Below are positions 53,790 through 61,984 of a stretch of DNA of 64,000 nucleotides, piece by piece. The notes below the pieces were generated by a model. The model was not told the origin of the DNA and ran no database searches. It worked only from the letters and a program-made list of their open reading frames with translations. The stretch covers positions 1 to 64,000 of the forward strand of contig CAZJAH010000009.1 of assembly GCA_964544155.1 (NCBI GenBank), given 5' to 3'. Each line of letters starts with the position of its first letter. Positions within the stretch are counted from its first letter, which is position 1. The translations under genes were made by a program, and so were the position numbers. The stretch comes from CAZJAH01 sp964544155 (GTDB lineage Bacteria > Bacteroidota > Ignavibacteria > Kapaibacteriales > UBA2268).

Positions 53790-54905
53790 TTAAAGCCTTC
53801 CGCATTGGCTTAATATTATCCTTGCGGCTTTTTCCGAGCCGCCACCCTTCCCGAGTAAATTTCTGACTTTCATGAATATATCATAAATTTCCTTTTGTTT
53901 TTCTGAATCAATATAGATATTTTTTGTTAATGTAGCAATTTTTCGGGCTGAAGCATCCTTTTGTATTAGCTCATCGATAACGGCTTCATTCAATAATATG
54001 TTGATTATTGATAAGTAAGGCAGATTTACCAGCCTTTTGCCCATAAAATAAGTAAATGGCGATGCCTTATAGACCATAACAAAGGGCATTCCCGCAAGGC
54101 ATGCTTCCAGGTTCGACGTACCGGTTTTAACAATTCCTGCCTTTGCTTTGTGCATAAGGTCTGATGATGAAGCATATAGAGTACAGTTTTTATTATTTTT
54201 TAAAAAATCCAGGTAAACGGATTCATCGGCGAGGCTGCTTTTGGCAAGGCCGAATTCCACGTCATGGATTTCCCTGCTAATGATAGAGCAGGATTCTTCA
54301 AATAGCGGCAGGTGCCTTTCTATTTCCTGCTGTCTGCTTCCGGGAAGCAGAGCTATTAAGTTTTCCCTGTCCTCCGGTGAGCGCGGCATTTCCTCGAAAG
54401 CGCTTATATCAAGCAGGGGATGGCCGGTGAATTCTGCATCCAGGCCGAATTTACCAAAATATTCCTCTTCAAAGGGGAATACTACCAGCAGTTTATCCAC
54501 GCTTCCTTTGAGCTTTTTTGCTCTGCCGCTGCCCCATGCCCATAACTGCGGCGCGATATAGTAAATTACTTTTGTTCCTGCAGATTTCGCGAAATAAGCC
54601 AGATTCATATTAAATCCCGGATAATCGACAGGGATATAAACATCGGGCTTTTCATTTTTAATGAGTTCTTTTGCCCGGTTCAAAACCTCTCGGAAAAATC
54701 TGTACCTTTTGACAACCTCCCAGAAACCAACCACGGACATTTCCTTCATAGGTACTATTGATTCCAGGCCTTCGGCACTCATTCGTTCGCCCCCGATACC
54801 GATAAAACGGGTATCAGGCTCAATTTGCTTTATCTGCTTCATCAGATTTGCCGCGTGAAGGTCGCCCGAAGGCTCGCCGGCGGTTATCATTATTTTCAAA
54901 GGCAT
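53790..54905 (-). CDS. lpxB: Lipid-A-disaccharide synthase
   Basis: 371 residues. It joins UDP-diacylglucosamine and lipid X to form the lipid A disaccharide. The GT-B family landmarks are seen: MITAGEPSGDLHAANLM near 6, GIGGERMSAEG near 37, VDYPGFNMNLAYFAK near 97, IAPQLWAWGSGRAKK near 121, LLPGSRQQEIERHLP near 190, and TGTSNLEACLAGMPFVMVYK near 262. First gene of the minus-strand operon lpxB-DUF374-lpxK-C26-M23. Confidence 0.95.
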   Translation of the reverse strand: MPLKIMITAGEPSGDLHAANLMKQIKQIEPDTRFIGIGGERMSAEGLESIVPMKEMSVVGFWEVVKRYRFFREVLNRAKELIKNEKPDVYIPVDYPGFNMNLAYFAKSAGTKVIYYIAPQLWAWGSGRAKKLKGSVDKLLVVFPFEEEYFGKFGLDAEFTGHPLLDISAFEEMPRSPEDRENLIALLPGSRQQEIERHLPLFEESCSIISREIHDVEFGLAKSSLADESVYLDFLKNNKNCTLYASSSDLMHKAKAGIVKTGTSNLEACLAGMPFVMVYKASPFTYFMGKRLVNLPYLSIINILLNEAVIDELIQKDASARKIATLTKNIYIDSEKQKEIYDIFMKVRNLLGKGGGSEKAARIILSQCGRL

Positions 54906-55126
54906 AGTTTACCTTTCGGGGTCAGATCCGTTAATAATCTTTAAAGTTTGTTCAATTAATCAATAATAAGCTTTTATCTGAATAAACAATATTCCTGTAA
55001 GTCCAAAGATATGAATATGTCCTGAATTTGTGGAAAAAATATTAATAACTTTGCTAAGCTAATGGTGACAATTTTTTTAATTTGCTTTTAAATTATTTAG
55101 CTTCAGATAAAATTGGTGAAATATAA

Positions 55127-58100
55127 ATGGCTGATTTCGTACATCTTCATAATCACACACACTATTCATTGCTCGATGCTCTTACAAAGCCCGAGGAACT
55201 GGTGAAAACCGCTAAAGCAAACGGCCATAAAGCTGTTGCGCTGACCGATCACGGAGTAATGTTCGGAGTAATTGAATTTTATGAAGCGGCAAAGAAAGCC
55301 GGTATCAAGCCGCTGATTGGGGTAGAAGCGTATATGGCAAACGGCAGCCGACATGACCGTTCTTCCATGAAATCCGATACCCGTAAGAAAAACTATTACC
55401 ACGTTCTTTTGATAGCGAAAAATGAGACAGGCTACAAAAATCTGATTAAATTAACTTCTGCAGCCTTTACTGAAGGTTTTTATTATAAGCCGAGGATAGA
55501 CAAAGAACTGCTCGAGCGGTACCACAAAGGGCTGATCTGCACAAGCGGCTGCATGGGCGGGGTTGTAAGTACGCACCTTATCAATGATGATTACAATAAA
55601 GCTCTTGAAGAAGCTAAATTCTACAAAGAGCTTTTTGGCGATGATTTTTATATAGAAATTCAGAATCATTTTATTCCCGGAGATGAAGTCATACTCAGGG
55701 CGGCCCCCAAAATTGCCTCGGAAATTGGTGCAAAACTTGTTGCCACAAATGATATTCATTACCTGAAAAAAGATCATGCAGAAGCTCATAATGTACATCT
55801 GCATATTAACAGCAATATGGCGCCAAAAGCCGGTGAAGTTGACGTGAAGAAGCTCAGATACCGGACTCCTGAATTTTATTTTAAATCTACCGAAGAAATG
55901 GCTGAGCTTTTTAAAGATTATCCTGAAGCCATAAAAAATACGGTTGAAATAGCTGATAAATGCGACCTGGAAATTGATTTGAACACTCTTCACATGCCCG
56001 ATTTTCCCATACCGGAAACTTCAAAAGCAACTAATCTCGAAGAATACCTCGAAGAACTTGTTTATGAAGGCCTGGAAAGAAAATTCGATAGCATTACTGA
56101 AGAAATTGATAAAAGGGCCAAATACGAACTAGATATTATCAACACCATGGGATTCCCGGGGTATTTTCTTATAGTATGGGATTTTATCCGGGCAGCTAAG
56201 ACATTAGATGTGCCTGTCGGCCCGGGCAGGGGTTCCGCCGCGGGAAGTATTGTGGCATACGCCCTGGATATTACAAATGTCGATCCGCTGAAGTTCGACC
56301 TTCTTTTCGAAAGATTCCTCAATCCTGAAAGGGTATCCATGCCCGATATCGATATTGATTTCTGTGATACCAAGCGCGACAGGGTTATCAACTACGTAAA
56401 AGAGCAATACGGCAATGACGCCGTAGCGCAGATCATTACCTTCGGTAAGCTTTCAAGTAAGGCTGTACTGACCGATGTCGGCAGAGTGCTTGGTATAGAG
56501 CTGCCTCTGATAAAATCTATCACAAAGCTCATTCCTGTCACTCAGGGTAAAGTGATGAAATTAGAAGAAGCCGTTAAGCTTCCCGAAATAAAGGAAATAA
56601 TTGATAATAACGGCTCAAAGCTTGCTGATCTTATCGAATACTCTCTCGTACTTGAGGGTACCTACCGTTCCGCGGGTACACACGCCGCCGGTGTAGTGAT
56701 CGCCCCGGGCGATATAACCAATTATGTTCCCTTATATCAGGCACCGAAAACCAAAGGCCAGAGCGTTGAGGTTGCTACACAGTATAGTATGAGCTACCTT
56801 GAAAAAGCAGGACTTCTAAAAATGGATTTTCTCGGCCTAAAGACTCTTTCCATAATTGAAAACACCCTTGAAATGGTCAAAAGGAACCATGGCGAAGAAA
56901 TAGATATTGACTCCATCTATTTAGAAGACCCTAAAACCTATGATGTACTTGGCAATGGCGATACGCTTGCTGTGTTCCAGTTTGAATCAGGGGGAATGCA
57001 GAAGTACCTGAAGCAGCTTAAACCGCAGAGCATTGACGAAATTGCTGCAATGAACGCCCTTTACAGGCCCGGCCCGATGGATAACATACCGGAATTTATC
57101 GACAGGAAATTCGGCAACAAGCCCATTACTTATCTGCATCCCATTATGGAAAGCGCCCTTAAGACCACTTACGGCATTATAGTATATCAGGAACAGGTAA
57201 TGAAGCTCGTGCAGGATATAGCGGGTTTTACACTAGGACAGGCAGATATACTCAGGCGCGCTATGGGTAAGAAACTTGACCATATTATGGACAGCATGAA
57301 GCCAGATTTCATTCAAGGCGCCGCAGAAAAAAATATTGATAAAAAGCTCGCGCTTGAGATCTTTTCATTAATTGCAAAATTCGCCAAATACGGCTTTAAT
57401 AAATCCCATGCCGTGGCTTATTCCTATGTAGCTTATCAGACCGCGTACCTGAAAGCGCATTATCCGGCGGAATTCATTGCCGCTAACATGACTTCGGAAA
57501 TTAACGATAATGACAAGATAGTCCAGCTGATCGAAGAAGCCAATAAGTTCGGCATCGAAGTGCTGCCGCCCGATGTGAATAAATCATTCACCGCTTTTTC
57601 TGCACTGCCGGACGGGAAATCGATAGTATTCGGTTTTTCCGGGATAAAAAATGTAGGTATACCAGCCGCGGAAAGTATAGTTCGGGAAAGGGACAACGGC
57701 CCTTATACCTCACTTTTTGACTTTGTATCCAGAGTGGATACAAGGCTTATCAACAAAAGGTGCCTGGAAGCACTAATCTCCGTGGGCGCCTTTGATTCGC
57801 TCAAAGCCGGCCACAGAGTGCAGCTTCTTAATTCAATAGAGACCGCGCTCGATTACGCCCGTAAAATGAGCGATAACAGCAGCCTGGACATGGACAGCCT
57901 TTTCATGGGCGACACAATAGAAAGTACCGTTGTGGAACCTCAGCTTGCTGATGTGGAGCCGGTGAGCGAGCGTGAAATGCTCGATATGGAAAAAGAATAC
58001 GTTAACTACTATATATCCGGACACCCGCTGGACAGCTATGAAACCGAAATGTCTATGCTGAAGCTAATCGAAACTGATACTGACCCGGCATCACTTGATC

Positions 58101-58606
58101 CTAAAAATGAATACTCCGTTTGCGGAGTAATTACAGGTATTAACCGTAGACGCGACAGAAATGACAAGACTTATGCTTTTGTAACAATTGAAGATAAAAA
58201 AGGCCGGGCAGAGTGCATCCTTTGGTCAGATACTTTCGAAGAATTCGAGGAATACGTTAAGCCTGACGCGGTAGTCGTCTGTACCGGGAATCAGGATAAA
58301 TCGGCAGAAAGCCTGAAGATAATCTGCAAAAAGCTTATCAGCCTGGAAAAAGCCGTACTGCCGATGGCAAGGGGATATGTTATTTGGATTGATATGTCTA
58401 ATTCAGACTCCGGGCTGCTGGAAAAGCTAAAAGTTATGATGAACGGCACAGGCACTAAGATAGATATAGATTTCAATGTGTATGATAATGAAAAAGGAAA
58501 GAAAAGAAGGTACCATCTGCATGACGCTGCCATGAGCCTAAGCTTTGAAATGACTAAAAAGCTCAAGGGTATATTCGGTACAAACAAGGTCAAATACATG
58601 GTTTAA
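55127..58606 (+). CDS. dnaE: DNA polymerase III alpha subunit
   Basis: 1159 residues, DnaE1 size. The replicative polymerase subunit. N-terminal PHP domain (HLHNHTHYSLLDALTK; ALTDHGVMFG; CTSGCMGG; VATNDIHYLKK). Palm: GPGRGSAAGSIVAYALDITN with the catalytic Asp pair in MPDIDIDFCDTKRD (about residues 405-410) and the third in KMDFLGLKTL. Fingers and helix-hairpin-helix follow, then the OB domain (CGVITGINRRRDRNDKTYAFVTIED) and a short C-terminal tail domain that should reach the clamp and tau. No intein or break. The PHP metal ligands look complete. Confidence 0.97.
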   Translation: MADFVHLHNHTHYSLLDALTKPEELVKTAKANGHKAVALTDHGVMFGVIEFYEAAKKAGIKPLIGVEAYMANGSRHDRSSMKSDTRKKNYYHVLLIAKNETGYKNLIKLTSAAFTEGFYYKPRIDKELLERYHKGLICTSGCMGGVVSTHLINDDYNKALEEAKFYKELFGDDFYIEIQNHFIPGDEVILRAAPKIASEIGAKLVATNDIHYLKKDHAEAHNVHLHINSNMAPKAGEVDVKKLRYRTPEFYFKSTEEMAELFKDYPEAIKNTVEIADKCDLEIDLNTLHMPDFPIPETSKATNLEEYLEELVYEGLERKFDSITEEIDKRAKYELDIINTMGFPGYFLIVWDFIRAAKTLDVPVGPGRGSAAGSIVAYALDITNVDPLKFDLLFERFLNPERVSMPDIDIDFCDTKRDRVINYVKEQYGNDAVAQIITFGKLSSKAVLTDVGRVLGIELPLIKSITKLIPVTQGKVMKLEEAVKLPEIKEIIDNNGSKLADLIEYSLVLEGTYRSAGTHAAGVVIAPGDITNYVPLYQAPKTKGQSVEVATQYSMSYLEKAGLLKMDFLGLKTLSIIENTLEMVKRNHGEEIDIDSIYLEDPKTYDVLGNGDTLAVFQFESGGMQKYLKQLKPQSIDEIAAMNALYRPGPMDNIPEFIDRKFGNKPITYLHPIMESALKTTYGIIVYQEQVMKLVQDIAGFTLGQADILRRAMGKKLDHIMDSMKPDFIQGAAEKNIDKKLALEIFSLIAKFAKYGFNKSHAVAYSYVAYQTAYLKAHYPAEFIAANMTSEINDNDKIVQLIEEANKFGIEVLPPDVNKSFTAFSALPDGKSIVFGFSGIKNVGIPAAESIVRERDNGPYTSLFDFVSRVDTRLINKRCLEALISVGAFDSLKAGHRVQLLNSIETALDYARKMSDNSSLDMDSLFMGDTIESTVVEPQLADVEPVSEREMLDMEKEYVNYYISGHPLDSYETEMSMLKLIETDTDPASLDPKNEYSVCGVITGINRRRDRNDKTYAFVTIEDKKGRAECILWSDTFEEFEEYVKPDAVVVCTGNQDKSAESLKIICKKLISLEKAVLPMARGYVIWIDMSNSDSGLLEKLKVMMNGTGTKIDIDFNVYDNEKGKKRRYHLHDAAMSLSFEMTKKLKGIFGTNKVKYMV

Positions 58607-58695
58607 CACTGATTTTTTTTATTAATCGTATTAATGTATTAACTTCAGCCGATAGATCTTTTAAAAGGTTTTTATAAAAATCACAACAGAATGTT

Positions 58696-58881
58696 ATGTG
58701 GAAAAATATTATAGCAGCAGCTTTAGCCTTAATTGTAGCCGTAATTTTATTGAGAGCGGTCTTCTTTTTTATGGGCGCGGCATTTGAGCTGATGTTTAAG
58801 CTCTTTATGCTAGTACCGCTTTTAATTGTAGCTTTGCCCATTTTTGTAATTTTTAAAAAGAAACTATTTGACAGGAATTAA
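58696..58881 (+). CDS. Small two-helix membrane protein
   Basis: 61 residues. Two hydrophobic helices (IIAAALALIVAVILLRAVFFFMG and LFMLVPLLIVALPIFVIF) with a basic C-terminal end (KKKLFDRN). It lies 12 bases before the DUF6588 gene and 90 bases after dnaE, so it is probably expressed with the former. No family is recognised. Its composition and the correct spacing suggest a real gene rather than a chance frame. Confidence 0.65.
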   Translation: MWKNIIAAALALIVAVILLRAVFFFMGAAFELMFKLFMLVPLLIVALPIFVIFKKKLFDRN

Positions 58882-58892
58882 GCGGATAAACA

Positions 58893-60137
58893 ATGTTTAA
58901 AAAAAAAATCGCCTTAACTTTAATTATCATGGCTTTAGCGTCGCTTCCGGTGAAAGCGCAGGAAAGAGCGGATGACTTTACGATCGAACTTGCCAGGATG
59001 TTCAGCTCAGACCTATTCGAACTAAACGGTGTTCCATATCTTCAGCCTATGGTTAAAGCCATTAACGCTACTTCGAACAGCAGGTTTTTTAATCAGGCAT
59101 ATGTCCCTGCCAAAGTAAATAAGCCATATTTCCGCGTTGGTGTTCATGCCATGCTCGGTTTTACCCCAGAAGAAGATAAAACATATAAACCCGTAATGCC
59201 GTCTGAGGAATTTGATCCTGATGATCTTACAAGATTCGGATCTATAGGTATTGACGGAATTAGCGTGAATGATACTGCCGGCCTGGTTAGATATTTCTTT
59301 CTAAACCTCATGCAAATGGGAGTTTACGGGGATTATGAAGGTACCATACCACTACCTGAACAAGCCGCTACCGTTTTGGGCGATTATCCGGCACAGTTCA
59401 TTATTCCTGACGGCGCGCTCGATACTCTGGCACAGAAACATCCGCTTTATCAATTTCTCCCAGATGACATACGAGATTCTGTTAGTTCTATACTTAGCCA
59501 GTTCCCTTCTGTATTCGACCTGGCTCCCGGAGCTGATATCAGCACGATTTTCGTGGGAATACCTCAAATAGAAGTCGGCTCGTTTATGGGAACGGAGGCT
59601 TTGATAAGGTTTATTCCCCCGATTTACATGGGAAAGAATATAGGAGATTTCGCCTTTTGGGGAATAGGGCTTAAGCACAGTATATCACAATATTTTAATA
59701 AAAGGCACTTTGACCTCGCCGTACAGGGGGTTTACCAGGGGACGCATCTCGAAAATACAATTGGTGTAACAAATGCCGAATTGACTGCTGATGCAACAAT
59801 TTTTAACTTCAATATACAAGCTTCTAAAGAATTTGAAAATATTCTCGATGTTTACACCGGCTTTTCTTATGATATGATTACCATTAATTCCAGCTATGTT
59901 TATACACTGCCAGTTACCGTGCAATGGGACCTCGGCCTTCTGGAACGAGGAAGCCACGTACCCACCCCCGGCTATCCGGGTGACCAGAACAAACAAAAAG
60001 CCGATATAGAAGTATCTGACTCGAGCCTCAGATGGGTTATAGGCCTGGCAAGAGATATAGGAGACTTCAGGGTGTTTGCTGATTTCAATCTCGGCAAGCT
60101 CAATGTTTTCAGCGGCGGCTTGGAATTTAAGTTTTAA
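58893..60137 (+). CDS. DUF6588-family outer-membrane protein
   Basis: 414 residues. Signal peptide MFKKKIALTLIIMALASLPVKAQ. The residues ERADDFTIELARMFSSDL, NKPYFRVGVHAMLGF and the later NIGDFAFWGIGLKHSISQYF and VIGLARDIGDFRVFADFNLG alternate polar and hydrophobic residues as in beta-barrel strands, and the last residue is Phe, as in outer-membrane barrels. The pattern fits the Bacteroidota DUF6588 group. Function unknown. Followed after 32 bases by folD in the same direction. Confidence 0.78.
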   Translation: MFKKKIALTLIIMALASLPVKAQERADDFTIELARMFSSDLFELNGVPYLQPMVKAINATSNSRFFNQAYVPAKVNKPYFRVGVHAMLGFTPEEDKTYKPVMPSEEFDPDDLTRFGSIGIDGISVNDTAGLVRYFFLNLMQMGVYGDYEGTIPLPEQAATVLGDYPAQFIIPDGALDTLAQKHPLYQFLPDDIRDSVSSILSQFPSVFDLAPGADISTIFVGIPQIEVGSFMGTEALIRFIPPIYMGKNIGDFAFWGIGLKHSISQYFNKRHFDLAVQGVYQGTHLENTIGVTNAELTADATIFNFNIQASKEFENILDVYTGFSYDMITINSSYVYTLPVTVQWDLGLLERGSHVPTPGYPGDQNKQKADIEVSDSSLRWVIGLARDIGDFRVFADFNLGKLNVFSGGLEFKF

Positions 60138-60169
60138 AAAATTATTTAAAAAAAGAGAACAGGATAAAG

Positions 60170-61054
60170 ATGACAAAAATTATAGACGGGAAAATACTAT
60201 CCACAGAAATTCTGGATGAATTGGCAGAAAAGGCTGTTAAGCTTAAAGATGAGAAACATATCACTCCCGGCCTGGCGGTTCTTCTTATTGGTGATAATCC
60301 GGCATCAGAGATGTATGTAAAAAGTAAAATTAAGTCCTGTTCCAATTTAGGATACTATTCCATTACCGAAAGGCTCCCCGCCGATACCAGCGAAGAAAAA
60401 GTACTTGATTTTATCCATAACTGGAATAATAATCACCAGATACACGGTATACTCGTACAGCTGCCCCTCCCGGAACATATTAACGAGGATAAAGTGCTTT
60501 ATGCCATAAATCCCGCCAAGGATGTTGACGGATTTCATCCTGTAAATCTCGGCAGGCTGCTTATAGGGATGCCGAGTTTCGCGCCGTGTACTCCCGCCGG
60601 GATAGTAGAAATGCTGAAACGATCGGATATTGAAACTTCAGGAAAGCACACAGTTGTTGTCGGTAGGAGTAATATAGTCGGCAAACCGATTGCCAATATG
60701 ATGTACCAGAAAAAAGAACACGCCAATTCGATCGTAACTATCTGCCATTCAGCCGCTAAGGACCTGAAATACTACACAAAGCAGGCGGATATACTCATTG
60801 CCGCCATAGGCAGAGCCCATCTTATCGGCCCTGATCACGTCAAGGAAGGCGCCGTAATAATAGATGTTGGCATCAACAGGGTAGAAGATAAATCACTCGA
60901 AAAGGGCTACCGCGTGGTCGGTGATGTTGATTATGATGCTGTTTTCGATAAAGTATCGGCCATAACGCCAGTACCGGGCGGAGTAGGCAGGATGACTATT
61001 GCTATGCTCATGTATAATACTTATGTTTCAGCATCCGGTGAATTTAAAGTCTGA
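60170..61054 (+). CDS. folD: Methylenetetrahydrofolate dehydrogenase/cyclohydrolase
   Basis: 294 residues. Bifunctional enzyme that interconverts 5,10-methylene-, methenyl- and 10-formyl-tetrahydrofolate. Active site Tyr/Lys in SEMYVKSKIKSC near 45-56; QIHGILVQLPLPEHI near 100; DVDGFHPVNLGRLL near 123; PCTPAGIVEMLK near 144; NADP-binding VVVGRSNIVGKPIANMM near 165; and PVPGGVGRMTIAML at the end. The rluA-type gene begins 2 bases after its stop, so the two form an operon. Confidence 0.96.
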   Translation: MTKIIDGKILSTEILDELAEKAVKLKDEKHITPGLAVLLIGDNPASEMYVKSKIKSCSNLGYYSITERLPADTSEEKVLDFIHNWNNNHQIHGILVQLPLPEHINEDKVLYAINPAKDVDGFHPVNLGRLLIGMPSFAPCTPAGIVEMLKRSDIETSGKHTVVVGRSNIVGKPIANMMYQKKEHANSIVTICHSAAKDLKYYTKQADILIAAIGRAHLIGPDHVKEGAVIIDVGINRVEDKSLEKGYRVVGDVDYDAVFDKVSAITPVPGGVGRMTIAMLMYNTYVSASGEFKV

Positions 61055-61056
61055 CC

Positions 61057-61806
61057 ATGGCCCTCAATTATAAAATTATTTTTGAAGATGACAGCATCGC
61101 GGTAATTGATAAGCCCGCGGGTTTGTTATCTATACCCGGAAGGTACGAGAGCGGCGGCGCGAACCTCAAATCACTCCTGCAGGATAAGTACGCCGAGATT
61201 TACACAGTCCACAGGTTAGACCGCGATACTTCCGGTATAATGGTGTTCGCCAAAACTGCCAAAGCGCATAAGTACTTGAATGATCAGTTTTTTAATAATG
61301 AAGTTGAGAAGTTTTATCATGCCGTGGTAAAGGGTATTATAAGCAGCGATGAAATGGAAATAGATATACCCTTAAAGCCCGATCCCGCGATAAAAGGCGC
61401 TTCGGCTCCGTCGGCTCGCGGCAAGGAAAGCCTGACCATACTAAAAGTACTGGAAAGATACAGAATAGCCACTCTCACCGAGTGCAGGCTTGTAACCGGC
61501 AGGCATCATCAGCTTAGAGTGCATGTGGCTGCGATTGGCCATCCACTGCTGGTGGATAAGCTCTATGGCGGGGAAGAAGCATTCTTTTTATCATCCATAA
61601 AGAAAAAATTCAATATCGGCCGCGAAAAAGAAGAAAGGCCTACTATTACAAGAATTTCCATGCATGCATATTCAATTGGCTTTAAGCATCCGGATTCGGG
61701 TGAGCTAATTAAATTTTCCGCACCCTACCCGAAAGATCTGGAGGTAATGGTTCAGCTTCTATCGAAATATGCTTCCATGCCGGATCATTTTTCTCCAGGT
61801 CCTTAA
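61057..61806 (+). CDS. RluA-family RNA pseudouridine synthase
   Basis: 249 residues. It isomerises specific uridines in rRNA or tRNA. Catalytic signature VHRLDRDTSGIMVFAKT with the nucleophilic Asp near 55, and GRHHQLRVHVAAIGHPLLVD near 148. It starts without an S4 domain (IIFEDDSIAVIDKPAGLLSIPG), like RluA/RluC catalytic cores or TruC. The exact target uridine cannot be told from sequence. Translation is probably coupled to folD. Confidence 0.92.
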   Translation: MALNYKIIFEDDSIAVIDKPAGLLSIPGRYESGGANLKSLLQDKYAEIYTVHRLDRDTSGIMVFAKTAKAHKYLNDQFFNNEVEKFYHAVVKGIISSDEMEIDIPLKPDPAIKGASAPSARGKESLTILKVLERYRIATLTECRLVTGRHHQLRVHVAAIGHPLLVDKLYGGEEAFFLSSIKKKFNIGREKEERPTITRISMHAYSIGFKHPDSGELIKFSAPYPKDLEVMVQLLSKYASMPDHFSPGP

Positions 61807-61984
61807 TTAATTAATACTTAAAATATTTACATAATTTTAACGGTTGTAACTATAGGAGCAATAGAGTTGTCTTTATAAATGATTCGTTCCGGATTATTTT
61901 GCAAAATGTACCGGATTTGATTAATTTATAAATTCGAAAAAATCAGAATATTAGTATTATTAATTTTTATCAGGGTAGAGTACC